From Tetradesmus obliquus (Eukaryota; Chlorophyta; Chlorophyceae; Sphaeropleales; Scenedesmaceae), in assembly GCA_030272155.1 (NCBI GenBank), contig CP126207.1, positions 1 through 64,000 on the forward strand: DNA of 64,000 bases, in the 5' to 3' direction. Of the stretch, positions 31,805-43,415 are shown in pieces. Each line of letters starts with the position of its first letter. Position 1 is the first letter of the stretch. The notes below the pieces were generated by a model that saw only the letters and a program-made list of their open reading frames with translations, made no database searches and was not told the DNA's origin. The translations under genes and the position numbers were made by a program.

Positions 31805-34322
31805 GCACAGTGTGTGTGCCAGGGCCTGCTGCAGCCTTGGGCCCTGGTTCATGTGCAGTCCGGGCTGCTGGCAGACACAATTGTGTGCAAAGCTGCCAGT
31901 CTTTGGGCACTGCTGCAGCTGCTGTACCAGCCTCCACAGGCAGTGCTGCCCTCTTGGTCGCAGAGCCTGCTGCAGCCTGTGCTGCTGCAGCTGCTGCCGC
32001 ACCTGCAGCAAGTGCTGGCTGAGCCGCGCAGCTCCACCGACGACCTTGCCGGTTACCGCATCTTGGAAGAGGACTTAGCAAAGGTTCTGCTGCGACTGGC
32101 ATGTGGAGGTGAGGTGATGCACTGCCTGTCGCACTCCGTGTCTTGACTGGTAGCTTGCTGTTGCGAGGTACCTGCCAGCAGTTCTTGTTGGGATGCAGCT
32201 GCCAGCGCCCCGCGCAAGAAGCATCCTGAGGAGCAGCCTTGGCACGCCGAGTCCCTGCCCTGCACAAACGCGGCCCTTGCGCCGCCTTGCCTTCACCTTT
32301 TCAAGTTGTGCATGTGCCCTACTTTGTTTCGCCTGCAGTTGGCGAGCACCTGGCTTCCCTCTTTGCTGTGATCAGCGGAAGCAGCAGCAGTGGCAGCAGC
32401 AGCAGCGGCAGCAGCAGCAGCAGCAGCAGCAGCAATCCACGCATGCTGCTGTCTGCTTTTGAGGCAGCACTGAGGGACGAAGCTCGGCCACACACTCCAG
32501 GTGTGCCGCGAAAGAACGGAGTGATACCTGCGCGCTCGCTACCCGGCATGGTCGTTGCGGGCCGGACTTCCCTGCAGCAGCTAGTGCGCTGCTCGCTGCA
32601 GCTAGGTGGTGAGAGGCAGCTGCTGGACCTGCTGTTTGCACTGCAAGTGAGCTGCCTCAAGTGTGCATGGTATGTTGTCAGCGAAGTACACCAGCCAAAA
32701 GCGCTTCCAATCGTACATAACATGATGTCTGTCGTCAGTGAGGCATGCTCTGTGGTGATCGCTGCAATCATGGAGCAGCTCGAGCAAGCATGCAGCAACC
32801 AGAGCAGCAGCGGTGGCAGCAGCAGCAGCGGCAGCAGCAGCCGCAGCAGCAGCAGCAGCGACAGTAGCAGCGGCGGCGGCAGCAGCAGCAGCAACAGCAG
32901 TGGCGGCGGCAGCGGCGGCGGCAGCGGTGGCGGCAGCAGCAGCAGCAACAGCAGTGGCGGCGGCAGCGGCGGCGGCAGCGCCACCAGCAGCGGCCAAACA
33001 GCGACAGGCAGTGGGCAGGCAACCCTGGCAGCCCACACAGCTGGTGGGGCCTCAGCGCCATGGGTGGCGCTGCAGAGCCGCTGCTTGTTTGTGGTGGCGA
33101 GTGCGCTGGAGTCTGCTGCACAGCCGCCCCCAGCGCCTAGTGGCTACGAGGCGCATGATGCAGCAGCCACTGTCAACCTGTCAGCCCTGCGCTCCAGCAT
33201 ACTGCGCTGGTGCCAGCAGTGTGTGGGCGCGCTGTTCCGCCACTTGGATATGACGGGTATGCCAGCAGACATCGTACTGCAGTTGAGGACGCAGCAAGCA
33301 CCAACAGCAGCAGTGCTGAACAGCGTGTGCGACAACGCTGCAGGCACCACAGACTGCAGCACACTGCAGCAGATGCTGGCTGACATGCAGGAGGCACGCC
33401 TGCCGCAGCAGTTGCGGGACTTTGCGCAAGCAGTGGCGGGGCGCATCCCGCTCAGCACGGCTTGCAACAACCCTAGCTGCGTCAACCTGGCGCAGGGCAG
33501 TGAGCTGCTGCTGGTGGGAGGCAAGAGCTGCAAGTGCGGCCGCTGCTTTCTGGCAAGGCAACCTGACAGACTTTGCAAGTTATGTTGACAGTGTAATCCC
33601 GTGGTTGGCCACCAGTGCTTGTAGTGATCGCAGCCTGCAATGCCTGAGCTCTCACTTCTGCCTGTTTCAGTGTTGATGGATGTGCAGTACCTCCCTTCAG
33701 CATCGGGTGCCAGTCAGTCGTTACACCGTTGGCCATGCACGCACGCCACAGGGGACGAAAGAGTGTGTGGTGGCTTGTGCCTCTGTGCAGAGTGCAGTTC
33801 TTCCTGTGTGCTGTAGTGAAATGTAGTGGCTCAGAGGCATCACTATTGTGCCGAATGCTGCCACCACTATTGCGATTGTGCCCCTGGTTGCCAACACCGC
33901 CCTTTGCCGCCGCAACTGCAACTGCTGCTGTCGCTGTCAGGTACTGCTGCAAGGCCTGCCAGGTGGAGCACTACAAGTGGCACAATGCAGGAGCAAGGCC
34001 CAGCAAGGGGTGGCAGCACCACCAGCTACACAGGTTGAGAAAGCGACACTATAGAGCTGTTGCAGGTTCAACCCATTTCCATGACCAGCGGTGCAAGTGC
34101 AGGGGCGGTGTGGATCGTTCACTACTACTGCTAGGGTTCTGTGTCCTGCAGCTGCAGCTTGCTAGCGTTCGCGTGGCACAGAGCCTGCCAGGCCGGCCTG
34201 GCATCATGAACACCAGCAGCAAGTGGCAGTGCAGGAGGCATGGCAGCTTGGGGCAGCAGCATAGCAGCAGCTACGCAGGAGGCAGGAAGGGCTCCTGCAG
34301 CAGCTGTTTTGCATGTTCCTGA
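30096..34322 (+). CDS. MYND-type zinc-finger protein with long helical/Ser-Gln-rich N-terminus
   Basis: Exons supported: about 30096 to 30450-30750, about 30800-32108, 32339-33557 and 33941 onward. The 32108/32339 junction is exact (phase 1). The first intron cannot be placed precisely, because two overlapping frames run between 30752 and 30926. The start is chosen at ATG 30096, before SSLWDGLKKGEFDEIDFDDF; an upstream in-frame ATG exists at 29916. The middle is Leu/Ala-rich and helical, broken by poly-Ser and poly-Gln. The C-terminus has CNNPSC, CKCGRC, then YCCKACQVEHYKWH, a MYND finger (protein-protein interaction, often in transcription or methyltransferase proteins). The usual final Cys after the last His is missing. 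The exon 33557 donor appears to be GC, giving the normal five-residue gap before YC. The 3' end is uncertain. Confidence 0.75.
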
Positions 34323-35473
34323 GGCAGCACTGTGTCCAGCAGCCACCACACTGGCTTGTTGGCTATTTCTAGCGATACACCTGTGGCTGCAGCGCGCACA
34401 GCTTCTGCTACTGCTCCACACAGCACTGCTGCCTGCCACTGCTGTGCATGCTGCTGTGCCTGCTGTAGGGGCTTTTCTCTCAGCATCGCCAAGCACATAG
34501 AGCCCAGCTGCTTGTTGCTGCTGCAGATGCAGACCAAACTTGGTAAGTTGCGTCCAGCATCTGCGTTGAAAGCAGGGCACTGTGTCACGCACGAACGGAT
34601 GGAGAATTGGTGGTTGTGGGTTCCCGCCAAACTTGTCGCCTGCGATGAGGGCCTCAAGCCCTCGTATGTCCCGTCGGTAATGGTTGAATTTGTTTTACCT
34701 TCTATATTGTTCATGCTGAAGCAGCCACTTCAACAAGCCAGTTGGCCCCTTCTACAGGTGTGGCCGTGTACCAGACGTTGAGCACACTTACGACGAGCAG
34801 CCGTACAATCTATGTCAAACGCAACGCAGGCGCGTGATACACCTGAACAGTCGATGATGCTGCACAATGCGGGGGATCATTCAGCAAATGACGTGTTGCA
34901 CCTGCTGTTATGCTGGGGTTCAAAGCAAATGCCTAATGAAGCAGAAATGTAGCTGGATCTTGTTGAAGCGAATGTGAGAAAGCAGGCATAACGGATATAA
35001 GCACACATCAAATGTGCTGGAGGCTGCTGCTGGGTTTTCTTGGCAGGCACAACGGGCATGCTGGGATGGCCATGTATACGTATGCACTACCTGGCTGTCC
35101 AAGCAGTCACACAAAACCCGTGCCTCCAAATCGCCACTGCGGCCAGGCAGCCGAGAAACAACTGAAAACCTTTGACATACATCTCCCGGCCCACAACCAT
35201 ACACCCGCCCACCTCAGCTCCGTTGCTGCTGCCCGTAGCCAGCAGGCGCAGTGCCGCCTGGCACCAGCTAGCTGGCAGCTCCATGCCACCCCACGCTGCG
35301 GGCCCCACCACCAGCTGCTGGATAGCTGGGTTGCCAGCTACACTCCACGTATACCTCTCCAGCTCAGCTGCCGCCAGACAGCAACGTTCCTGCATGCCCT
35401 TGTAACAGCACACGTTTTCTACTGCTGCTGCATCAGTCACTCAACTCACCAGTCAACGCAGCTGCGTCAACTT
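34323..35473. other. Intergenic region between convergent MYND and helical-repeat genes
   Basis: This interval probably holds both 3' UTRs. A minus-strand stretch at about 35170-35440 keeps a protein-like frame and might be an extra 3' exon of the helical-repeat gene (see findings). Nothing else is supported. Confidence 0.5.
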
Positions 35474-37674
35474 TCAGCACACATGGCCCAGGCTGCTCAG
35501 CATGTCCACCAGCTGTGCGGCATGTGTAGCATCAAACCCGCACGCCTCCTCAGCTGCCTTCACTGCCTGCAGCATGGCCGCCTTGTCAAGCGCCCTCGCA
35601 GTGTCATGCCCCACTGCCTGTGCTGCTGGCAGCTGCACCAGCAGCCTGGCAGCAGCAGCATCCATGCTGCCAACAGCGCCATGCAGCAGCAGTGTCAGCA
35701 CACCCGGTGGCAGCTCCCTGGCTGTCGGCAGCAGCAGCAGCTCTGCCAGTGCCGAGGGCAGCACCTCCAGTGCCCGCTGCTGCACCGTGTCTGCTGCTGC
35801 CGGCAGCTGCAGGACTGCCTGCACTATATCAGTAACAGTCACACCTGCTTGTTCCTGTGCTGCAGGAAGCTTGCAAAGCTCCTTTATGCAGCAGCCCATC
35901 TCCCACGGCTGCTTGTGTCTGCACTGCACAGCTTCACTTAGCAGCTGCTGCACTGCTACATTGCAAATCTGCTGTGCAGCAGGCAGCTTGCACAGCGCCT
36001 CCACTGCATCCTGGCACTTCCGCAGCTGCCTGGTACTGCTGCATGTTACTGTGCTATGCAGCAGCCCTTGCACTGCTGCTGCATCTAGCTGCTGCATCCC
36101 CGGCAAGCTGCACAGAGCACTGACCGCATACCAGCAGCCAACTTCTGCTGCATCCTGTGCCAACTTCAGCACCTGATCCGCCGCAACCTGATGCAAACTT
36201 AAGACCTGCTTGCATAGTCGCCGCAGCGTTATAACATGCTCATACTGCCCTCTCCAATCGTCACGAAAGCTGTCCTTAGGTGGCTCTGCTTGTAGCATGC
36301 GTCTGCCTGCTGTTATTGCTGCCTGCAGCAGCGCGAATGCGTCGCTGCTGCTGATCTGCGCTGCTGCTGGGTGCAGCAGCAGCGTCGATGCTGCAGGCAG
36401 GTGACTCCTGAGGTGAGCTGCACCAGGGTCTGCCGCTGCTGGCATGTTACTGGTGTTATTTGGATGGTCTGCAGTGTTATTCGAGTGAGGTGCACCATGC
36501 AGTGCTGCTGCTGTTGCTGGTGAGTTGCACCAGGCTGTTGCTGAGAAGTCTCTGGATATTGCCAGGGCCAGCGCTCCCACCAGCTGCTCAGGTGATGGCT
36601 CAGACGGACCCTGCAGGTTGCAGCGTCACAGCACGGCAAGTTAGTTTATGGGTGCCTCACATGACAGCACCAGCAATGCCACCAACAGGGCTCTAACATG
36701 CATGCGGTCATTCAGCACACCAATACTACAAGAGGGTGCGTGTTGCTGTATCATGTTCATTTGCGGACATGGTAGTCAAGCAGACACCGTTGGCTACTGT
36801 TGAGCCCCAATTCTATCAATCAAACCCTACCTAAGTTGACCGCAAACTCTGAGCGCCTCACCTGGCATGCGCTGACCTGGCGCTGCTCCAGCCGCCGCTG
36901 CAGCACCGCAGCATCCCTGAAGTGAGCCGGCAGGCCCAGGGCATCCAGGCTGACACCACACAGCAGCTGAGCCTCCAGCCAGGTGTGCACGCCTGGCACG
37001 CCAGCCCTGGCTGCTGCCACTGCCTGGCTGTAGCTCACTTGCAGGCCTGCTGCAGCCAGCTGGGCAGTGACTGCCAGGGGCACTTCTGGGATGCTCAACA
37101 GCAGGGTGATGAACCCTGACTCATCATTCAGAGAGTCGGCTGGCACGCTGGCTTGCTGTTCATACTGGTTCAAGGCATAGATCAGTTGACATCTGGTGCT
37201 GCTGCTACTGCAGGTGCTGCAGGCTGCTGCTGCAACTAGTTCAGGGCCTGCTGCTTGGAGCAGCCATGTCACTGCTTGTGCACACTGCTGCTGGCTGGGC
37301 TCACATCTGGCCTGCTCGCTTTGGTTGGTGCTGTCTTTTTGCTGCTCTTTGTTGGTTACTGCTGCTCCTTGCACTGCTGCAAGCAGCAGCTGCCTTGCTG
37401 CATGCCTGGCGTGGCCCATTCGCAGCTGCTGGCTGCACAAGGCTGACAGGCCCTTGCTGCTGGCCATGACGCGGGCCACAGTCACAGGATGCAGGTACGT
37501 GAAGCACACCTTGAGCACTTCATGAGCTTGTTGTGGTATGTTTGACTGGCTGGGGCCTGAGCTGCTGTCACGTTGACTGTCACTGCTTCGCAGGCTGAGC
37601 TGCTGCAGCTGCCGCAGTAGCGTGTGCTGCTGGGGCGGGCTGAGGTCAAGGTAAGCCATTTTAACGTTCTTCAC
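35474..37674 (-). CDS. Hypothetical protein with F-box-like N-terminus and helical repeats
   Basis: Two exons, 37674-36862 and 36610-35474, join in phase 0 (SACQ|GPSEP) to 649 residues from ATG 37674; a second in-frame ATG at 37659 is also possible. The N-terminal part has YLHPVTVARVMASSKGLSALC, reminiscent of an F-box or leucine-rich cap. The C-terminal exon has at least three degenerate ~35-residue helical repeats built on ALCKLPAAQQ...AVQQLL. No catalytic motif is visible. It is transcribed divergently from the acyltransferase gene. Unlike its neighbours, I saw no exon-edge copies in its single intron. Role unknown; a protein-interaction scaffold is the most that can be inferred. Confidence 0.72.
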
Positions 37675-38772
37675 CTATGATAACATAACGCTCAAACTGA
37701 GTAATGTTTATTATCGTTGACAGCCGTTGATACAGACACGCAGCTCGCTTGAACGTACCTTTCTCGCACGCTGTGATTATTGTAGTGCTTCAGGACTCAA
37801 GCTTGCTTGCTTCGTAACTAATGATATGCTTACTAGCAAAGGTCAAGTTTTAAGACAGCAACGTGTGCGTGTGCTGCTTGAGGACTGTGTAAACCAACTT
37901 CTGCACAGGCAGGCTGTGCATTCTGTCCACAGCAGAGCATATGCAAGTAGCAAACACTGAAAATGTTGTGTTCGACAGTAGGTTTAGTTTGACTATCTAA
38001 TAGTTTTCAGCAGTGACGCACAGAACCAGAGTGACATGCCAGGTCAGCAAGGCACACACAACAACTGTCAATTGACAGTTCCAGGATCCGGTCGGGACTT
38101 GCAAGTCCCCTGCACATGAGGAGTGTGCCAAAAACTGGCTAAGCCGATAACCCCTGGTTGTTTTCGCAGATATCAAGGCGCGAATCTGTTACAGCTTCAG
38201 GTGTCAGCTGAGCTATAGCCACGTCTTGTGTGGCCTGCTGCTGTTGCATGCGTCAATGAAGTTTTCTTGTCACTCTTGCTTGTCACTTCTGCGTGCAAGG
38301 CCAGCGCAGCATCACCAACGGTGGGAATGGGCAGACAGCACAATATTGGGCACTCTAAGTGTTTTTTGACCTTTTCTGCAACACCCGGCAATCCCCAGCT
38401 TCACATTCTGCAAAGCCAACCCGGTTTCATGACCTGGCGCTGACAGGAGGAAATCACTGCTGGTGTTACCTGTGACAGAACATGTCCTTGATTATGCTTG
38501 GCTGTTATTTGCGCAGCTCACTCGCGTTGCGAGTCATCAAAGGAATACTGCAGGAGCATGCGGCATGTCACAGAAACGCTGCAGCTGTGACAGGTCAGCA
38601 TGGTCAAATGACACCATCGCGTTGTGCAATAGGGCTCCCACTTTTGCCTTCATTTACATGTGTGCAGGAGCTCAGAATCACAGCTGCATATGCAAGCACG
38701 TCTCTTTGCTTCGTACACAGCATACCTTTACCACACTTCACTGGCACAACCACAGCAGCAGCAGGGGCACCC
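37675..38772. promoter_or_regulatory. Divergent intergenic region
   Basis: Lies between the start codons of the helical-repeat gene (minus) and the acyltransferase (plus), and should contain both promoters. An open stretch continues upstream of 38773 in the acyltransferase frame, so the start could be earlier. No core promoter element was identified with confidence. Confidence 0.45.
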
Positions 38773-41700
38773 ATGTTGCCGGAGGCCCACTGGGCCTTCG
38801 TTCGAACAGACCGTTATGGAGAAGGCGGTTGGGCTCCACAACCCCTGTGGGAACGTGCGAGGCTGGCTGTGCTTGCCTTCACACTGCTCCCCCTTCGGTT
38901 GTTCCTCGCTTTGGGCTGTGTGGCCGCATACTACCTGATCGTGCGCATATCGACGATCATACCCAATGAGATAATCGTAAGACGGATAGTGACCGTGTTC
39001 GGCAAGCTGTGGAGCCGGGCTTGCCTCTTCTGCCTGGGATTCGTGCACATCAAGTGGGTGCGCGTAGGAGGCAGCAACGAGCCTCGAAGCACCAAAAGGC
39101 GCTCAGGTGGGCACGTAGTGCGCTAATTTGCAGGCGTGATGCGGCGTGGCAGCTCTGCTGGTGCCTAGGGTAGTTCGTCTGTTAGGCCAGCAGTACTGCT
39201 GCATGTGCTTGCAGGACTGCCCAGGGCAGCTGTGATCAGCAGCAAGCCACTCTGCAGCTGGACTGACGGTTTTAGGATTAGAACTGCTATTTCAGCAGCA
39301 CAGCAAGCAACCACAGCAGCAGCAGCAGCAGCTGCATACGCCAGTGCACGTGCACCTGTCCTGCAAGCGTTTCACGCCAAACAACGTGCTGCCCCCCTGC
39401 CGCAGTTGCTGTGGTATCCAACCACATGAGCTGGGCCGACATCCTCATCCAGATGGCACGGTACTTCCCAGCCTTCGTGGCAAGGGACGGCACGCAGAAC
39501 CTGCCCATGATCGGGCTGATCAGGTGAAGCTTGACACTACAGCAGCTGATGAATGCAGCAGCAGCAGCAGCACAGCAGCAGCTGGTGTTACTGCAGCAGC
39601 AAGTCAGCGGTTAAGCAGCAGTTGGTGGCAGACAGGAAGCAGGTAGGAGCAGTCTTGGTTGACAGGGATGGCTCCCAGGACCTGCCCATGGTTGGGCTCA
39701 TCAGGGGGGCTTTGGTTGTGTGCCGGGCTGGGTAGGGCCTGCACTGTCACAGACCAGCAAGGGTGCCAGCGCATCAGCAGCAGCTCACTGACTGCACGTC
39801 ACAAATGCAGCAGCAATCTGCAGCCGTCGATTCCGGCAGAAGCAGCATACAGCGCAGCACAGCAGCTTTATGTCGTGGTGGATGCCCTCTCATCCCACTT
39901 GCCTGCTCGGCTCAGCAGCAGATGATGCAGCAGCTGCGCGTCAACCTGTTTACTGCTGTCTGTTGCATGCGCAAACACATCGCTGCCTAGTGCTGCACTG
40001 CTGCTGCCGCTGCCAGTGCTGCAACTATCTTCTGTGTCCTGACACGCCGTTGCTGCTGCTGCCACTGTTGTATGCGTGCCTGTTTGACCACACACGCTGC
40101 GGCTGCAGCCGCCGCATGCAGTGCATCTACGTGGACCGGGAGAAGAAGGCACCAGCGGCAGCAGCAGCAGGCACAGCAGTAGGTGCTGGCAGTGCAGCCG
40201 CCAATGGCGACAGCAGCAGCAGCAGCTGTGGGCGGCCGCTGACGCCTGACAGGGCAGCTGCTGTCGCTGCAGCTGGCGGCGATGCTGCTGGCGCGCCAGC
40301 AGCTGACGTGGGAGTGAGTGGTGCCGATGGGGATGATTTGATGTTATTATTGATGTTGATAGCTGTGCCTCCTACGCGCCAGCGGCTGGGGCATGGGTGC
40401 GATCCGGCTAGGGAGGCAGCCGGCTTGCACAGGCTGTCGCTTGTAGGTACCAGTGCAGGGTTGTTTCTTGCTCCGCGCATGTCGGCCTTGCCGCTGGCGT
40501 GTTGGATGTTTGCAGCGTCAGCAACAGTGCAGCAAACGGGGAGGCACGTGGTACTTCGTAGCCAGCTTGCACACATCAGCAGCATCTGCAGCAGAAGCAG
40601 CAGTCCCAGCAGGCCAGTGGCCGCAGCATGGGAGGTGGCAGCTGAATGCAGTTTACACAGCATGTCGGGCGATGTGAGGCGCCGCATGCTGCTGCACATT
40701 GACTGACCCTGCTGCTTCTGCTGCTGCGTTGCTGCTTTCCTGCTGCCGTCATGCGCAGGGCGTGTCAGGCGCGGTGAGGCGCCGCATGCTGCTGCACTTT
40801 GACTGACCCTGCTGCTTCTGCTGCTGCGTTGCTGCCTGCCTGCTGCTGTGATGTTCAGGGCGTGTCAGGCGCGGTGAAGCGGCGCATGCTGCTCACGCAG
40901 CAGCACCCTGAGCAGGAGCTGCGGCCCATGCTGCTCTTCCCTGAGGTGGGCTCAAACTCGAGTTCAATTATGTTTGTGATGTGTAGCCTGTACATGCGCT
41001 TACTGTATTACTTGGTAAAGCGCAGCACTGAAAGCAGGAGCTGCGGCCCATGCTGCTCTTCCCTGAGGTGGGCCGGCTGTCCTCTACTGCCAGAAAGTAT
41101 CTGGCGCCCTGCCGATTTTTGTTTGGCTTTGTGTAGCTGCGCCAAACATCGTAGTTGATCCTTGTTAATTCTGTCCCCGCACTTTGCGGCAGGGCAACAC
41201 CAGCAACGCCCATGTTGTTTCCAGGAGGTATTGGTGCAGCTGAACACAGAACACGTGTGTGCAACTGCTGTTTCCTGCAGGGCACCACGAGCAATGGCCG
41301 TTACCTGCTGCCATTCAAGACAGGCGCGTTCCTAGCAGGAGTGCCCGTGCTGCCCACCATCATCCACTACCACACCAGCAGCAGCAGCAGCGACGACACA
41401 CACTGCAGCACCACCGCACGCATCACAGCAGCAGCGGCAGTCGCGGCGGCAGCGACAGCAGCAGCTGGACTCGCCGCATTCTGCGGCGCGGGCGCCGGCA
41501 CTGCAACAGCAGCTGGGCTAGCTGCTGCTGGCGTGGCTGCTGTGCTAGGAGGCAGTGCTCTGATGGGGGTTGGCGGCGTGTCACCAACCTGGGAGAGCAT
41601 TGATGCCACGCGGCACCTGCTGCTGATGATGTGCCAGCCGTTTCATACAGTGACCTGCTACGAGGTGAGAGGCCATGCAGATTTTGTTTTACGGTTTACG

Positions 41701-42342
41701 CATACTCTGAATGCCATGTGTGTGCAAGTGGTGGTGCCCATGTTAGTGCAGCTGTCACTGCGAACACCCTGCTGTTGTACAAGCAGCGCTGCTGTTGCCC
41801 TGCCGCTTCTCCCCCTTGTGGTGTGCCATATGCTGCGGCACTGCTTGCTGCAGCTGCAGCTGTACACGCTGAGCATCGAAGAGCAGGCAGACCCGCGCCT
41901 TTACGCAGCACGGCACTGCTTTAAAGCCTTGGACTGTGTACCCTGCGCTAACACATGACATATTCTGCCACATTGCCTGCAGCTGCCGTTGTACACTCCA
42001 AGCCCAGCAGAGCAGGCCGACCCGCGCCTGTACGCAGCCAACGTGCGGCAGTACATGCTGCAGCACAGCGCCCAGGTGGCAGCAGCAGCAGCAGCCCGGC
42101 AGCAGCAGCGCAGCGGCAAACAGCTGCAGCAGCAGCCGGCAGCAGCAGCAGTAGCAGCAGCGGGCATGCCGCTGCTGCCCAGCCCAGGGCTGTTGGAAGA
42201 TAAGAGGGAGTACCAGGCTGGCCTAAGGGCCCGCAGGAAGGAGATAGAGGGTGGGAAGTGCTTCACAGCACAGCAGCTGTTCCCCACGGGCAGCAGCAGC
42301 AGCAGTCAAGGAGCAACGCAGCAGCCAAAGAAGCAGCGGTGA
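38773..42342 (+). CDS. Lysophospholipid acyltransferase (LPCAT/LPEAT type)
   Basis: Transfers an acyl chain to a lysophospholipid at the ER membrane. Exons 38773-39106, 39406-39523, 40109-40313, 40859-40945, 41281-41664 and 41983-42342 join in frame to 495 residues. The N-terminus has a hydrophobic hairpin (LLPLRLFLALGCVAAYYLIV). The catalytic H(X4)D motif is in VSNHMSWADI. Further family blocks are RDGTQNLPMIGLIS, CIYVDREKK, then FPE|GTTSNG split across the 40945/41281 junction, LLPFKTGAFLAGVPVLP and PSPAEQADPRLYAANVR. An Ala/Gly/Asp linker follows VDREKK, and the tail is Gln/Ser-rich. The exon 3 donor could be 6 bp earlier. The substrate headgroup cannot be told from sequence. Introns carry edge copies of exons 2, 4 and 6. 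Confidence 0.92.
39663..39704 (+). repeat. Donor-edge copy of acyltransferase exon 2
   Basis: Repeats the codons for DGTQNLPMIGLI about 180 bp downstream of the functional edge (39523). The GT donor has changed to GG, so this copy can no longer be a donor. Confidence 0.85.
40659..40803 (+). repeat. Two acceptor-edge copies of acyltransferase exon 4
   Basis: The exon 4 start (GVSGAVKRRMLL codons) recurs at about 40659-40703 and 40759-40803, each followed by the same 60-bp CTG-rich stretch, giving a ~100-bp tandem unit that ends at the functional exon (40859). Confidence 0.9.
41034..41067 (+). repeat. Donor-edge copy of acyltransferase exon 4
   Basis: Codons for QELRPMLLFPE and the gtgggc donor are repeated nearly exactly 122 bp after the functional edge at 40945. 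Its donor matches the real one, so it is a strong candidate for alternative use. Confidence 0.9.
41849..41912 (+). repeat. Acceptor-edge copy of acyltransferase exon 6
   Basis: CTGCAG followed by LYTLSIEEQADPRLYAA codons copies the start of the last exon (LYTPSPAEQADPRLYAA at 41983) about 134 bp upstream. Confidence 0.88.
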
Positions 42343-43415
42343 CCGTCATCGCATGGCGAGCGCAGTGCTGCCTCACAGCAAGGAGCGCTGTGTAGCGGTA
42401 GCAGCTATGTGGCGCGTGCTGAGGCTGAGGGGCTGTGCTGGTGGTTTTGTGCAGTATGGGTATGTATTGCCATTGCTTTGTACATGAAATCTTGTGCATC
42501 TAAATGTTTGTGGAAGAATGGCTCCTCTGCCGCAAGGCTACTAGTACAGACATCAGGGAACGTGCGCGTGGGCTGTGGGATCAGCCTGAGCTCTGCAGCA
42601 TTGTGGGATGCAGCAGGACTGCTGTTTGGATTACGGCAGGGTTCCTGCGGAAGCCAGTAGGCCCAACGAGTCAGCAGCTAATTGTGTCAAGCAGGCTTGT
42701 GGTTGCTGTAGCTTTGTGCGGGGGTCAAACGCAATGGTGGCTTAGCGGCAGGGTTGAGTGTAACAGAAGCGCATGCTTACGACAGTGTGTCATGGCATAC
42801 TCAGTGGTTCTGCCTGTTCCAGCCCGTTCATCGCTGGACTCCGTAGTTGAACTGTGCAGCTGCTATCCCATTTGACAAACAGCTGTTACCACCTGCTACC
42901 TTCACGGGCTGCAGTGCCAGCTAGCAGAAGCAACTGTACTGGCATCGCCCTGCTGTAGTGATCGATGCAGTCGGCAGGCCTGCGTGCGCCTGGCGCAGTC
43001 ACTAACCAAAGGTATCGGCAGTTTGACAGCAGCGATCGAGGGCGTGCCTGCTTTGTAATCGCTACAGCTTCCGAACTACGTTCACGAACGCTGCACAGGC
43101 ATCTTTCCGGTGGACTGTAAAAGCGGTGTCACATTGCTTTAAGTTGTTGTGATCAACATATCGCTTGCCCTTGCACAATGCGCGTCTATTAGGGCTGTAG
43201 CAGCACCCGTCTGCTGCTGTACCAGGTGCGCTCTCAGGCCTGTGCTGTCCAAGATTCGCAGCACCCCATACCACATGCGTTGCGTAAGCAACTACCTCAA
43301 CGTGCAACTGTGACTCCTCTGTGCTGCTTTCTGCAGGAGGTTTGGCAGCAGCAGCTACGCAGCAGCACCAGCACGCACCCACAGCAGCAGCGTCAGCAGC
43401 AGCAGGCGCTCCACG
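42343..43415. other. Intergenic region between acyltransferase and ARMT1-like genes
   Basis: No supported gene in about 1.07 kb. Contains only short unrelated frames. Presumably the acyltransferase 3' UTR and the ARMT1-like promoter. Confidence 0.55.

Noticed and set aside
35012-35941. 309-codon plus-strand frame
   Set aside because: Antisense to the helical-repeat gene and its 3' flank, with no recognisable domain. The minus strand keeps a coherent spliced protein.
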